Numbered from the stretch's first letter, positions 42,736 through 52,079 are shown. The stretch: DNA of 64,000 nt from an uncultured Christensenella sp. (GCA_910578545.1 CAJTPT010000001.1:310001-374000); one strand, 5' to 3'. A program made the numbers and translations. Notes: generated by a model from the letters alone, not told the origin.

Positions 42736-45700
42736 TTATTCGGTGACTTCGTAATACTCTTTGTCGCCGATAGTGATTTTTTCGATACCGTCCGCGCCGT
42801 AGGTTATTTTCAGCTCACACACTACTGTGCCAAACGCATTTTCCGCCGGCATAGTAAACACGCCGCCCGCATAGCTTGCACCTTTATTATACAAATACGA
42901 GTCATCGTCTACGTTTATATAATAAGAAGTACCAAAAATCCCTTCGACTTCTTCAAATGCTATTACAGAGCCGTCAGCGGATTTAAACCTTTTATCGAGC
43001 AACATGGTTTTAAGTTCGTCAATCGTGGGAACGGCGGGCTTGTATTCGGTAGTCGCCCCGTCCTCGGTTGTGGCTACGGTGATTTTGGTAATCGCGCCGT
43101 TGTCGTCAAAGTACACTGCTACGTAGTAATCGGTTGCTGAAAAAGTATCGCCGAAGTGAAGGACATACTTGCCCTTTTCCATAGTCACGGAAGATTCGTC
43201 AATATATGTTCTATCGTCGCCGACGATAATTTCAAACTGGCTTCCGAATATACCGTTGCTAAGCTCAAACGAAATCACCGAGCCGTCCGCCGCTTTGTAC
43301 GATTGACCGTCGAGCATCTCTTTAAGTTCGTCTATCGTAGGCATGCCCGCGACAGTCGCGTCCTTTGCCTCTATCGCTTTGCTCGCGTCGTAGCTGTCGG
43401 CTACCATAAGCGAGTCGCCGTTCTTCCATATATACTTATAACCGACGTAAGCGCTACCTACGGGCAATGCCTGATTGCCGTCCGACATAATTACTACCCC
43501 GCTCGACCGGCTATAGCTATACGAACGCGTGCCTATTTTGAGTGAGATCGAGGTGCCGAGCCACGATTCCTCTACCTTAAAGGAATATGTAACGCCGTCG
43601 TCGTCCAAGTACTCGCCGACGAGCGAATTATAGTCGAGCGGCGCTTGACCTTCCATTATAATATCTTCGCCGCCGTCTATAGATAACACAAGCATACGCG
43701 TGCCGTTATCGGTCGACAATTCGACAGTAGCGGTTTTGGGATCGGTCAAGCCTATACCAGTTTGTACAAGCTCAAGCAGTATATCGCCGTCAACGTCGAC
43801 GTAATCGTCGTACAAATAGTTTTCGTTCGTTTGCGCGTATTCGCCGTCCTTAAGCGTGAGCGTGGTAACGGTAAGCCTGGAAGTTCCGATTTTAACCGAC
43901 ACATTGCCTTCCGCGTAAATCATGTCGGTATACGGCTTGAACGCGTCGTAAACGTCTTCCGACAAATAGCCGTTAACTCCCCAGGTCATACCCATCGAGT
44001 TGAATTCGATAAGCGAAACAGAGGTTGCCGTGTCCATGCTTTCAAAGGTGTACAGCACAGTCCAAGTTTTTTTGGTGTTCTTGTTGTAGTTGATAAGCGG
44101 GTACCAGCACAAATCTTCCTCTTGCGGCGTGCCGAAGGAGCCGGGGTATTCCCGGTGTATCTTGCTGTTTGCGGCTATAGCGACGGTATCCAAGCCGCTG
44201 TCATACTCGCGAATGAACGTGCCGTAAATATCGGTCAACGCGCTTGCGGGTACAAAGTTGTTTATTCTGTCGGAAATCTCGTCGCCGTTGCTGTTTAAGC
44301 GCGAGCGGTAAAGGAACACGTTGGGTGCGTCTGCGTCCGCGTAGAAGAAGTACTCTGTTTCGTTCTCGGTGTAGCCGAGCACAAAACCGCGCCCGTCAAG
44401 CCCGTACTCTACGCGCTCTTCGCGGTAAAGTGCGGTGAGACTTACATACTCGCTCGGCTGAGCAGTACCGTTGTCGTATCTGACAAAGGTGCCGTTCTCG
44501 GTTATCTTAAGCGTTTCGGTGCCATTGGTGTATTCGCAGACGAAACGCGCAAACGAAGCTTTATCCGTAAACGCGAGCGTGGTTTCGCCGTAACCGAGCG
44601 TCAAAACGTCGTTGGCGCGCTCGAGCGCGTATTCAGCGCCGCCTATCGTGACGGTCAAGCCATAGCGTCCGCGCCCGTCGCCTATAAACGTTTTGTACGG
44701 CTTGCCCGCGCCGCTTTGCGACGCGCCGTTGCCCGGCTCGAACAGTATTCCCAAATCTTCGTCTATGGTAAGCTCGTAGCGCACTCCGCCCGATACCGAC
44801 ACGTACTCGCCGCTGAATTCCTTGACAAGCCGCGCAGCGTTAAACGCGTAAACGCCTATCGCGCCCTGTACGAGCATGGTGACGTCGTCTTCCCTATAAT
44901 TGACTAAGTAGTATTCCTTGCCGTCCGCCGTAAACGTGATCGCTTGCACGCCGTTGTACACCGTGTCGCTCGCCTCGACCGCGTCGTCGTTAAACAAAAT
45001 TTCGCCGCCGCCGATAAACAGCTTATCGCCCTTTTCGGTAATCCACTCGCCGTCGAACGCGTCCGATACGTACGACGCCATTACCAGCGCCGCGCCGCTC
45101 GGCGAAGTCAGCTTGTACGAGCCGTACGTTGTGGGCGCAAGCACTAACTCTACCTTGCTCGTAGCCGTAAAGCTTATTACGTTGTTATTTACGGTATACG
45201 GCACCGTCTTGCCGCCTGTCGTCACACTGCCGTTTTCCACGTCGAACGTATATTTATTTGCGCCGTCAAACCAAGTGCCGCCAAGGTAGTCTTCTGCGGC
45301 GGATTTAACCTCGGAACCGGTGGAATTGACCCACTTTCCGTCGAGCACATAAATAAAGTCGACGTAATCCTCGTAGTTGACGGTAAACGAGAGCGCGACC
45401 GTCGGGTCGTTATTTTCGCTGTCGCCGAGGAACATTACCGTTTGACCCTTGCCGACAACGTAGCCGCCGTCGTAGTAGTCGCCGCTCATAGAATCGGTAT
45501 AGCGCGGCATGTATCGCGTGAGGTAATAGCCCTCGCCGTTCTCCACCAAGTACTCGCCGCCGATTATGACAAAGTGCGTCATTACCGTGCCGAGCGAGAA
45601 CGCCGTATCATACTTGTACGCGCCGACGGGCAGACCGTCGCCGATCGGATTCCAGCTTTTGTCGTGCTTCCAACCCGCGTCGGTTAGCACATACGATTCC

Positions 45701-47373
45701 ATAAACGCGACGTACCCCGACAGAATTTCCTGCTTGGTCACCATAAACGCGTAATAGTCGGCACCGTCCGAATAAATGCTGACGGGCGCGCTGTATTCGA
45801 TTTCCTCGGTCAGCTCGGGAAACGCCGGATCGGGCGTGTGGTCGAACACGTCGGTATGATAAAATGTATTTACGTGGTTGAGCTTAACGGTCTTTCCGTC
45901 CTTTGCGGGCGTGTACGATATTTCGTCGCCGAAGTCGATTGTCGCATACCCTGCGCCAAACGCCATGCCGTCGTACTGCTCGTGCACGGTTGTCAGTGAA
46001 TAAAGCTCGATATCGCCGTCCAATTCCAAAAGCTTGGAAAATCTGTAGCCCTCTTTTGTGAACAAATCCTTGCTTACGTGCGTGCCGTAGGTGTAGGTGG
46101 TGGTCGTGCCATCCACGGTAAGCTTGACCGTCGTAGGCAGGTACGATATGCTCGATTTAAGCGCAGGCACTCCGTCGGTGACTGTCCAGATAAGCGCGGG
46201 AAGCGTAAGAGCCGAAAGGTCGTCCGTCGTCTTCTCGCCGTAGCAAAGGCATACCCCCCCCCATGCCGAAATTTCGATGCTGCTCGTCACGTAGCTTTCA
46301 GCAACGTCGCTGTGGCTGGTATAATCCGTTACGGTTGCGCCCGCGATACCGCCTGCGGCTTTGCCCGTAACACCGCCGTCGCCGTAAACGAACGCACGGT
46401 AAATCGCCGAGCCGCCTCTTTTGTCGCCGACAATACCGCCCGCATTGCCGTCCGAGGTAACGCCTTGCGCTTCCGTTGCGTGATAGCCCGCGTTCTGTAT
46501 TGCGCCGCCCTCGCCGAGCATTCCCGCGATACCGCCGGCGCAGTTCGCACCGTCGATAGCGCCCGACGACTCGACGTTGGTAATCATGCCCGAGCTACTG
46601 CCGACTATGCCGCCCGCCGTCTTTGCCGTAACGTCGGCTTTGGACAAAGAAAACTCTATGCGCCCGCCTGTGAGCATGCCGACTAAACCGCCTGCCGTGC
46701 CCTCGGCGTTGGAAATACTGCCCTCGACCGTGACGTTGTACAGACTCGCGCCGACTGCCGAATTCGCGGCCGCGCCGATGTATGCGCCGCCGACAGTCGA
46801 AGTGCAAACAATATCGAGGTTGGCGATCTTGCCCGTAAGCTCGTTTATAAACGGCTTGGTTAGCGTAAGCGTATAGTCGCCGCCGTCGTACACGCCGTCA
46901 AGCGCGACGATAGTTTCGTGCTCGGTCGCGGTTATATTCGCCGTTTGCACGTAGTACGCCGACTTAAACTCTTCCGAGCCGGATTTTACGTACTCGCCCA
47001 AAAGCGCGAGCTCGTCGGCATTATCAATAGTAAAGGGATTTTCTGCCGTACCCTCGCCGCCAAGCACCGAATCGTACTTAGCCGTAAGCGTTATGTCGCC
47101 TGTCACGCCCTCGGTAAATGTGTATTCGACGCCGTTCAAGTACCAGCCCGCAAAATCCCAGCCGAGCTTATCGGGGTCCTCGGCGGGTCGACTTACAAGT
47201 CCGCCTTTAGTGACGTACTGCGAATCGATGCTTCCGCCGCCGAGAGTGTCGAACGTGACGGTGTACGTCTTAGGCGCACCGGGATTGCGGGGCTTGTCGC
47301 TAGAACATGCCGCGGCGGCCGAGGCGGTCAACGCCAATGCAATGCACCCGAGCGCAACTTTGTATTTCTTCAT
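42736..47373 (-). CDS. Giant surface lipoprotein with InlB-type and tandem C-terminal repeats
   Basis: The 1545-residue protein has a lipoprotein signal (ASAAAAC, Cys23) and starts at an ATG preceded by a perfect AGGAGG. Residues about 34-97 form a Listeria-Bacteroides (InlB B) repeat ending GDITLTAKYD. Residues about 100-400 contain Gly-rich GLUG-like units (GGLVGMLTGG, GGIVGSSSG, GGIAGMLGE). The remainder is built from many beta-rich units of about 90 residues. The last two are clear tandem repeats, each starting PTIDELK and containing ADGSVI-x-FE and GIFG. A run of nine G residues lies near residue 371. It probably serves as a cell-surface adhesin or glycan binder; no catalytic motif was seen. 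Confidence 0.8.
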   Translation of the reverse strand: MKKYKVALGCIALALTASAAAACSSDKPRNPGAPKTYTVTFDTLGGGSIDSQYVTKGGLVSRPAEDPDKLGWDFAGWYLNGVEYTFTEGVTGDITLTAKYDSVLGGEGTAENPFTIDNADELALLGEYVKSGSEEFKSAYYVQTANITATEHETIVALDGVYDGGDYTLTLTKPFINELTGKIANLDIVCTSTVGGAYIGAAANSAVGASLYNVTVEGSISNAEGTAGGLVGMLTGGRIEFSLSKADVTAKTAGGIVGSSSGMITNVESSGAIDGANCAGGIAGMLGEGGAIQNAGYHATEAQGVTSDGNAGGIVGDKRGGSAIYRAFVYGDGGVTGKAAGGIAGATVTDYTSHSDVAESYVTSSIEISAWGGVCLCYGEKTTDDLSALTLPALIWTVTDGVPALKSSISYLPTTVKLTVDGTTTTYTYGTHVSKDLFTKEGYRFSKLLELDGDIELYSLTTVHEQYDGMAFGAGYATIDFGDEISYTPAKDGKTVKLNHVNTFYHTDVFDHTPDPAFPELTEEIEYSAPVSIYSDGADYYAFMVTKQEILSGYVAFMESYVLTDAGWKHDKSWNPIGDGLPVGAYKYDTAFSLGTVMTHFVIIGGEYLVENGEGYYLTRYMPRYTDSMSGDYYDGGYVVGKGQTVMFLGDSENNDPTVALSFTVNYEDYVDFIYVLDGKWVNSTGSEVKSAAEDYLGGTWFDGANKYTFDVENGSVTTGGKTVPYTVNNNVISFTATSKVELVLAPTTYGSYKLTSPSGAALVMASYVSDAFDGEWITEKGDKLFIGGGEILFNDDAVEASDTVYNGVQAITFTADGKEYYLVNYREDDVTMLVQGAIGVYAFNAARLVKEFSGEYVSVSGGVRYELTIDEDLGILFEPGNGASQSGAGKPYKTFIGDGRGRYGLTVTIGGAEYALERANDVLTLGYGETTLAFTDKASFARFVCEYTNGTETLKITENGTFVRYDNGTAQPSEYVSLTALYREERVEYGLDGRGFVLGYTENETEYFFYADADAPNVFLYRSRLNSNGDEISDRINNFVPASALTDIYGTFIREYDSGLDTVAIAANSKIHREYPGSFGTPQEEDLCWYPLINYNKNTKKTWTVLYTFESMDTATSVSLIEFNSMGMTWGVNGYLSEDVYDAFKPYTDMIYAEGNVSVKIGTSRLTVTTLTLKDGEYAQTNENYLYDDYVDVDGDILLELVQTGIGLTDPKTATVELSTDNGTRMLVLSIDGGEDIIMEGQAPLDYNSLVGEYLDDDGVTYSFKVEESWLGTSISLKIGTRSYSYSRSSGVVIMSDGNQALPVGSAYVGYKYIWKNGDSLMVADSYDASKAIEAKDATVAGMPTIDELKEMLDGQSYKAADGSVISFELSNGIFGSQFEIIVGDDRTYIDESSVTMEKGKYVLHFGDTFSATDYYVAVYFDDNGAITKITVATTEDGATTEYKPAVPTIDELKTMLLDKRFKSADGSVIAFEEVEGIFGTSYYINVDDDSYLYNKGASYAGGVFTMPAENAFGTVVCELKITYGADGIEKITIGDKEYYEVTE

Positions 47374-47505
47374 AAATCCTCCTACTGGTATACGACCCGA
47401 AAAAAACACGCAAGCAAAAAAACAGTATATGGCGCCATTGCTTACGTGTAAAAATTTATTGTGTGTTATTGCCGAAAAACCGACGTTCCGTCGCACCGTT
47501 CGGTT

Positions 47506-47572
47506 TTATACAATATTGTATATTATACAAGACTGTATAATTAGGTTAGCATACTTGTACCGCAAATGTCAA
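47506..47572 (-). promoter_or_regulatory. Promoter region with overlapping palindromic operators
   Basis: TTGACA at 47567-47572 has a weak -10 (TAACCT, 47543-47548, 18 bp). Immediately downstream lie three overlapping palindromes: TTATAC...GTATAA (47523-47540), the perfect TTGTATATTATACAA (47516-47530) and TACAATATTGTA (47509-47520). They would overlap the transcription start of the giant surface lipoprotein, about 140-170 bases before its ATG, as expected of a repressor site. The cognate regulator is unknown. Confidence 0.5.
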
Positions 47573-47616
47573 CTGTTTTAAGAACAGCTAAAGGACAAAC
47601 GGCCAAACTCCGTTTG

Positions 47617-47886
47617 TCAATCAGACCCCTCTGTAAATATTTTTAATCTTATTTCTTCCAAATCCCACACAACTATATTAAGTTCCTCTAACGTAGAATC
47701 GGCTTTTATCTCGGAAACAGTATAGTCGGTTTTTCTCCCTTGCCACATTTCGCAACCGCAGTCATTGTGTATTAGTTTTTTGTGCAACGCGCAGTAATCC
47801 GATTTATTTCGCAAATATGTTTGTCTAAGCTTTAATAAGATCATTTTGCGATACTTACAGGTTTGGCACCTATTCATATTGCTCAC
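47617..47886 (-). CDS. Small cysteine-rich hypothetical protein
   Basis: The frame encodes 89 residues from a GTG at 47886 (or 86 from the ATG at 47877; the AAGGA site is nearly equidistant). It has Cys at CQTCKYRK near the N-terminus and YCALH...DCGCEMW around residue 40, a plausible zinc-ribbon-like arrangement. The acidic C-terminus is predicted helical. I do not recognise it. It is divergent from the XRE regulator across a gap full of palindromes, which suggests the two form one regulated locus. Confidence 0.6.
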   Translation of the reverse strand: MSNMNRCQTCKYRKMILLKLRQTYLRNKSDYCALHKKLIHNDCGCEMWQGRKTDYTVSEIKADSTLEELNIVVWDLEEIRLKIFTEGSD

Positions 47887-47932
47887 TATCCTTTATCGCC
47901 TTGCGGCGTTCTATCTCCATACGCCCCTCGTT

Positions 47933-47999
47933 ATGATTAATAACCATAATTATATATGATTATTAATCATAAGTCAAGCCTTGTATGACTATAAATCAT
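47933..47999. promoter_or_regulatory. Array of three ATGATTA-type operator palindromes
   Basis: Three 15-base sites lie at 47933-47947, 47956-47970 and 47985-47999. The middle one, ATGATTATTAATCAT, is a perfect palindrome; the others differ at a few positions. They sit between two divergent small genes, one encoding an XRE repressor-type protein, so autoregulation is likely. Confidence 0.6.
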
Positions 48000-48035
48000 A
48001 TATTGATTATATAGTTTTTATATAGAGGGATGTGT

Positions 48036-48245
48036 GTGATAACACCTGAACAAATAAGAGAAAGAATAGCCGAAGCTATACAACAAAGCGGCATGACACA
48101 AACAGCAATTGCAAAGTCGCTTAATATTTCGCAATCCACAATAGCGCATTATTTAAAGGGCGACATTTTGCCTGCGCTTGATACGTTTGCAAATTTGTGC
48201 AAGTTATTAGACGTTGATACAAATTATATCCTTTGTCAAGAATAA
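48036..48245 (+). CDS. Small XRE/Cro-CI family regulator
   Basis: The protein is essentially a single helix-turn-helix domain (SGMTQTAIAKSLNISQSTIAHYLKGD) of about 69 residues. The GTG at 48036 is preferred because GAGGG ends 6 bases before it; the ATG at 48030 would abut that site directly. The architecture matches phage- or toxin-antitoxin-type repressors. It is divergent from a small Cys-rich gene across three operator-like palindromes. Confidence 0.85.
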   Translation: MITPEQIRERIAEAIQQSGMTQTAIAKSLNISQSTIAHYLKGDILPALDTFANLCKLLDVDTNYILCQE

Positions 48246-48337
48246 AGCGGCTAAGCTTTAGCGGTTACTTTCCGCACATACGATAACTGTTGCTTTAACA
48301 AAGCTTTTCACTTAATTCCGAATTCCGAATTACAAAA

Positions 48338-48366
48338 GACGCCCCGCAAAAACCTTGCGAGGCGTC
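48338..48366 (-). terminator. Terminator of the str operon after tuf
   Basis: A GACGCC(C/T)CGC stem with a loop of about 9 bases is followed on the minus strand by TTTTG. It lies 26 bases past the tuf stop codon and is followed by an AATTCCGAATT repeat. Confidence 0.75.
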
Positions 48367-48391
48367 GATTTGTTTTTCGATATTAATTAAA

Positions 48392-49594
48392 TTATTTGAT
48401 GATCTCGGTGATAACGCCCGAGCCGACGGTTCTGCCGCCCTCGCGGATAGCGAAGCGCAAGCCCTTTTCGGCAGCGATCGGGTGGATAAGCGTAACGGTC
48501 ATCGTTACGTTGTCGCCGGGGGTAACCATCTCTACGCCCTTCGGAAGCTCGACCAAGCCGGTAACGTCGGTCGTGCGGAAGTAGAACTGCGGACGATAGC
48601 CGTTGAAGAACGGGGTGTGACGGCCGCCCTCTTCCTTTTTAAGAACGTACACCTCTGCCTTGAACTCGGTGTGAGGGGTGATGGAGCCGGGCTTTGCGAT
48701 AACCTGTCCGCGCTCGATGTCCTTGCGGTCAACGCCACGGAGCAAGATACCTGCGTTATCGCCGGACTGTGCGAAGTCAAGCGACTTACGGAACATTTCG
48801 ATACCGGTAACAACCGAGCTCTTCGTGGCTTTGATACCGACGATTTCGACGGGATCGCCGACCTTGATGGTTCCGCGCTCTACACGGCCGGTAGCAACGG
48901 TGCCGCGGCCGGTAATCGTGAAGATGTCTTCAACGGGCATAAGGAAGGGCTTATCAACGTCGCGTTCCGGAGTGGGAATATAAGCGTCGACAGCTTCCAT
49001 AAGCTTCATGATGCACTCGCAAGCGGGATCGTCGGCATTGCCGTTCTGCGCCGCTTCGAGAGCCTTAAGAGCCGAGCCGGGGATAACGGGAGCGCCGTCG
49101 CCGTCAAAGCCGTAGTTGCTAAGAAGCTCGCGAACTTCCATTTCGACAAGCTCGAGCATCTCGGGATCGTCGACTTGGTCGGTCTTGTTCATGAAAACAA
49201 CAATCTTGGGAACGCCGACCTGACGTGCAAGAACGATGTGCTCACGTGTCTGGGGCATAACGCCGTCGGTTGCCGCAACAACGAGGATTGCGCCGTCCAT
49301 CTGCGCCGCGCCGGTAATCATGTTTTTAACATAGTCCGCGTGCCCGGGGCAGTCAACGTGTGCATAGTGACGGTTAGCCGTCTGATACTCAACGTGCGAG
49401 GTGTTGATGGTGATGCCGCGCGCCTTTTCTTCGGGCGCTTTATCAATCTGATCGTAACGCATCTGCTCTGCCAAGCCTTTGGCTGCGAGCACCATGGTGA
49501 TAGCTGCGGTCAACGTGGTCTTGCCGTGGTCGACGTGGCCAATCGTACCGATGTTTACGTGCGGCTTGCTTCTGTCGAATTTTGCCTTTGCCAT
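48392..49594 (-). CDS. tuf: Elongation factor Tu
   Basis: The 400-residue GTPase delivers aminoacyl-tRNA to the ribosome. It has GHVDHGKTT, RGITIN, DCPGH and NKTD motifs and all three domains. It is the last gene of the str operon but also has its own promoter at 49640. GGAGG lies 11 bases before the ATG. Confidence 0.99.
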   Translation of the reverse strand: MAKAKFDRSKPHVNIGTIGHVDHGKTTLTAAITMVLAAKGLAEQMRYDQIDKAPEEKARGITINTSHVEYQTANRHYAHVDCPGHADYVKNMITGAAQMDGAILVVAATDGVMPQTREHIVLARQVGVPKIVVFMNKTDQVDDPEMLELVEMEVRELLSNYGFDGDGAPVIPGSALKALEAAQNGNADDPACECIMKLMEAVDAYIPTPERDVDKPFLMPVEDIFTITGRGTVATGRVERGTIKVGDPVEIVGIKATKSSVVTGIEMFRKSLDFAQSGDNAGILLRGVDRKDIERGQVIAKPGSITPHTEFKAEVYVLKKEEGGRHTPFFNGYRPQFYFRTTDVTGLVELPKGVEMVTPGDNVTMTVTLIHPIAAEKGLRFAIREGGRTVGSGVITEIIK

Positions 49595-49639
49595 TTTTAA
49601 ATATCCTCCAAGAGAATTCTTTTTATTTTGGTTTTTATT

Positions 49640-49668
49640 ATTCTAACACATTCTTTTAAAAATCACAA
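49640..49668 (-). promoter_or_regulatory. Internal promoter of tuf (TTGTGA-17 bp-TAGAAT)
   Basis: The -10 box TAGAAT is at 49640-49645 and the -35 box TTGTGA at 49663-49668. The 17-bp spacer is A/T-rich. It allows tuf expression independent of the rpsL promoter. Confidence 0.6.
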
Positions 49669-49757
49669 CCGTTTTAACGGGGATTTTTCCAAAAGTTTTC
49701 CCTGCGCCTTTCGAAAAAGAAGCAGGCAAGAAAACTTTATTGTTATTGTTGGCGTGA

Positions 49758-49900
49758 ATTAAAGAACGTATCGAAGAGCGCGAAGACGCGAGTAAGACAA
49801 GGAAGTCCGAGCGCCGACCGACGGGAATTCGGAACCGCCTAAATGCCCGAGGGCGACGCGACGACCGACGCCGTATCACGACGCACAAACGCGCTCGAAA
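49758..49900 (-). repeat. Intergenic element, family 1, copy D, between fusA and tuf
   Basis: It begins AAAGAACGTATC like copy C and ends GCGCTCGAAATTATGC. The left GAAGAGCGCGAAGACGCG and right GCGCTCGAAA arms are imperfect inverted repeats. The core at 49817-49860 is the most diverged of the four copies. Confidence 0.6.
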
Positions 49901-52003
49901 TTATGCTTGCTGAGCCTTTGCGCGTTCGCCTATTACCTTTTCCGCAATGTTGCGCGGTACTTCGGCATAGTGGTCGAACTGCATGGTGTAGTTGCCGCGC
50001 CCCTGCGTGCGCGAACGAAGGTCGGTCGCGTAACCGAACATTTCGGAAAGCGGGATCTCCGCGTGGATTATCTGACTGCCGTTAACAAGGTCGGTGCCGA
50101 ATATCGTGCCGCGGCGCGAGCTTACGTTGCCCATAACGTCGCCGAGGTATTCGTCGGGAAGAGTTACGTCCACCTTCATGATAGGCTCGAGAAGGTACGC
50201 GTCGCCCTTTTTCATGCCGTCCTTAAACGCCATGGATCCTGCGATCTTAAACGCCATTTCGGACGAGTCGACCTCGTGGTAGCTTCCGTCGTAAAGAGTA
50301 ACCTTAAAGTCAACGCACTCGTAGCCGGCAAGGATACCGCTCATGCGCGCTTCCTGAATGCCGTTGTCGACTGCGGGGATATATTCCTTCGGAACGGATC
50401 CGCCGACGGTCTTGTCCTCGAATACGTAGCCCTGGCCTTGTTCGAGCGGTTCCATAATGACCTTACAGTGACCGTACTGACCTTTACCGCCGCTCTGACG
50501 AATGTACTTGCCTTCCGCCTCGACTTTCTTGCGAATGGTCTCGCGGTACGCAACCTGCGGCTTACCGACGTTGGCCTCTACCTTGAACTCGCGGAGCAAG
50601 CGGTCGACGATGATGTCGAGGTGAAGCTCGCCCATACCCGCGATAATAGTCTGACCTGTTTCCTGGTCGGTGTAGGTCTTGAACGTCGGGTCTTCCTCGG
50701 CAAGCTTAATAAGCGCCATCGTCATCTTTTCCTGACCGGCCTTGGTCTTGGGCTCGATAGCGACGCGGATAACCGGCTCGGGGAATTCCATGCTTTCAAG
50801 AATAATCGGGTGCGACGCGTCGCAAAGCGTGTCGCCCGTGGTGGTGTCTTTAAGTCCGACGATTGCGCAGATGTCGCCCGAACGCACCTCTTCGATATCG
50901 GTACGCGAGTTGGCGTGCATCAAAAGAAGTCTGCCGATACGCTCTTTCTTGTCCTTGGTGGAATTGAGAACGTACGAACCTGCGGGGCAAACACCGCTGT
51001 AGCAACGGAAGAACGCAAGCTTGCCTACGAACGGGTCGGCGGCAATCTTGAACGCCAAGCCGGAGAACGGCTCCTTGTCGTCGGTCTTACGCTCGACTTC
51101 CGCGCCCGTGCGGTCGGTGCCCTTTACGTGCGCGATATCCAAAGGACTGGGAAGGTAGTAAACTACCGCGTCCAACAGCTTTTGTACGCCCTTGTTCTTG
51201 TACGACGAGCCGCAGAAAACGGGATTCATCGTCATGTTGATAGTCGCCTTGCGAACAGCTGTGCGAATCTCGTCGACCGTAAGCTCTTCGCCCGCGAAGA
51301 ATCTTTCCATAAGCGCGTCGTCCGTTTCGGCAACCGCTTCCAAAAGGATTTGACGGTATTCGTCGGCCTGCGCCTTGTACTCTGCGGGGATTTCGGTTTC
51401 GTTAATGACGTTGCCGAGGTCGTCCTCGTAGATTTCCGCCTTCATGGTAACAAGGTCGATCATACCCTTAAAGGTATCTTCCTTGCCGATGGGAATCTGA
51501 AGCGCGACGGGATGTGCGCCAAGGCGGGTCTTCATCATGTTGAGCACGTTAAAGAAGTTGGCGCCGTTAATGTCCATCTTGTTGACGTACGCGATACGGG
51601 GAACGCCGTACTTGTCCGCCTGACGCCAAACCGTTTCGGACTGAGGCTCAACGCCGCCCTTGGCACAGAAAACCGCTACGGCGCCGTCGAGGACCTTAAG
51701 CGAACGCTCGACCTCAACCGTAAAGTCGACGTGCCCGGGGGTGTCTATAAGATTGATACGCGTCATCGGCGCGGTGGGCGAAGTACGCCACTGCGTGGTG
51801 GTAGCCGCGGAGGTAATGGTTATACCGCGCTCCTGTTCCTGTACCATCCAGTCCATGGTCGCGCCGCCGTCGTGAACCTCGCCTATTTTGTGAACCTTAC
51901 CGGTATAAAACAAAATACGCTCGGAAGTTGTGGTTTTGCCGGCATCGATGTGCGCCATAATACCGATATTACGCGTGTTTTCCAATGCAAATTGTCTTGC
52001 CAT
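49901..52003 (-). CDS. fusA: Elongation factor G
   Basis: The 700-residue translocase GTPase has AHIDAGKTT, RGITI, DTPGHVDF and NKMD motifs and domains II-V including YRETIRKK and the GxGRGxY-like end. It lies between rpsG and tuf, the normal str order. AGAGGAAAT precedes the ATG. Confidence 0.99.
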   Translation of the reverse strand: MARQFALENTRNIGIMAHIDAGKTTTSERILFYTGKVHKIGEVHDGGATMDWMVQEQERGITITSAATTTQWRTSPTAPMTRINLIDTPGHVDFTVEVERSLKVLDGAVAVFCAKGGVEPQSETVWRQADKYGVPRIAYVNKMDINGANFFNVLNMMKTRLGAHPVALQIPIGKEDTFKGMIDLVTMKAEIYEDDLGNVINETEIPAEYKAQADEYRQILLEAVAETDDALMERFFAGEELTVDEIRTAVRKATINMTMNPVFCGSSYKNKGVQKLLDAVVYYLPSPLDIAHVKGTDRTGAEVERKTDDKEPFSGLAFKIAADPFVGKLAFFRCYSGVCPAGSYVLNSTKDKKERIGRLLLMHANSRTDIEEVRSGDICAIVGLKDTTTGDTLCDASHPIILESMEFPEPVIRVAIEPKTKAGQEKMTMALIKLAEEDPTFKTYTDQETGQTIIAGMGELHLDIIVDRLLREFKVEANVGKPQVAYRETIRKKVEAEGKYIRQSGGKGQYGHCKVIMEPLEQGQGYVFEDKTVGGSVPKEYIPAVDNGIQEARMSGILAGYECVDFKVTLYDGSYHEVDSSEMAFKIAGSMAFKDGMKKGDAYLLEPIMKVDVTLPDEYLGDVMGNVSSRRGTIFGTDLVNGSQIIHAEIPLSEMFGYATDLRSRTQGRGNYTMQFDHYAEVPRNIAEKVIGERAKAQQA

Positions 52004-52079
52004 AATTATTTCCTCTAAATAAATTCGGAATGTGGAATTCGGAATTCGGAATTGTAGGGCGGCAAAGCCGCCGATTGAT

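Noticed and set aside
48482..49600. 372-codon plus-strand frame opposite tuf
   Set aside because: EF-Tu on the minus strand is certain; this is an antisense shadow.
49907..52018. 703-codon open frame on the plus strand opposite fusA
   Set aside because: It is antisense to EF-G, has no Shine-Dalgarno and no recognisable motifs; long antisense frames are common opposite highly codon-biased genes.
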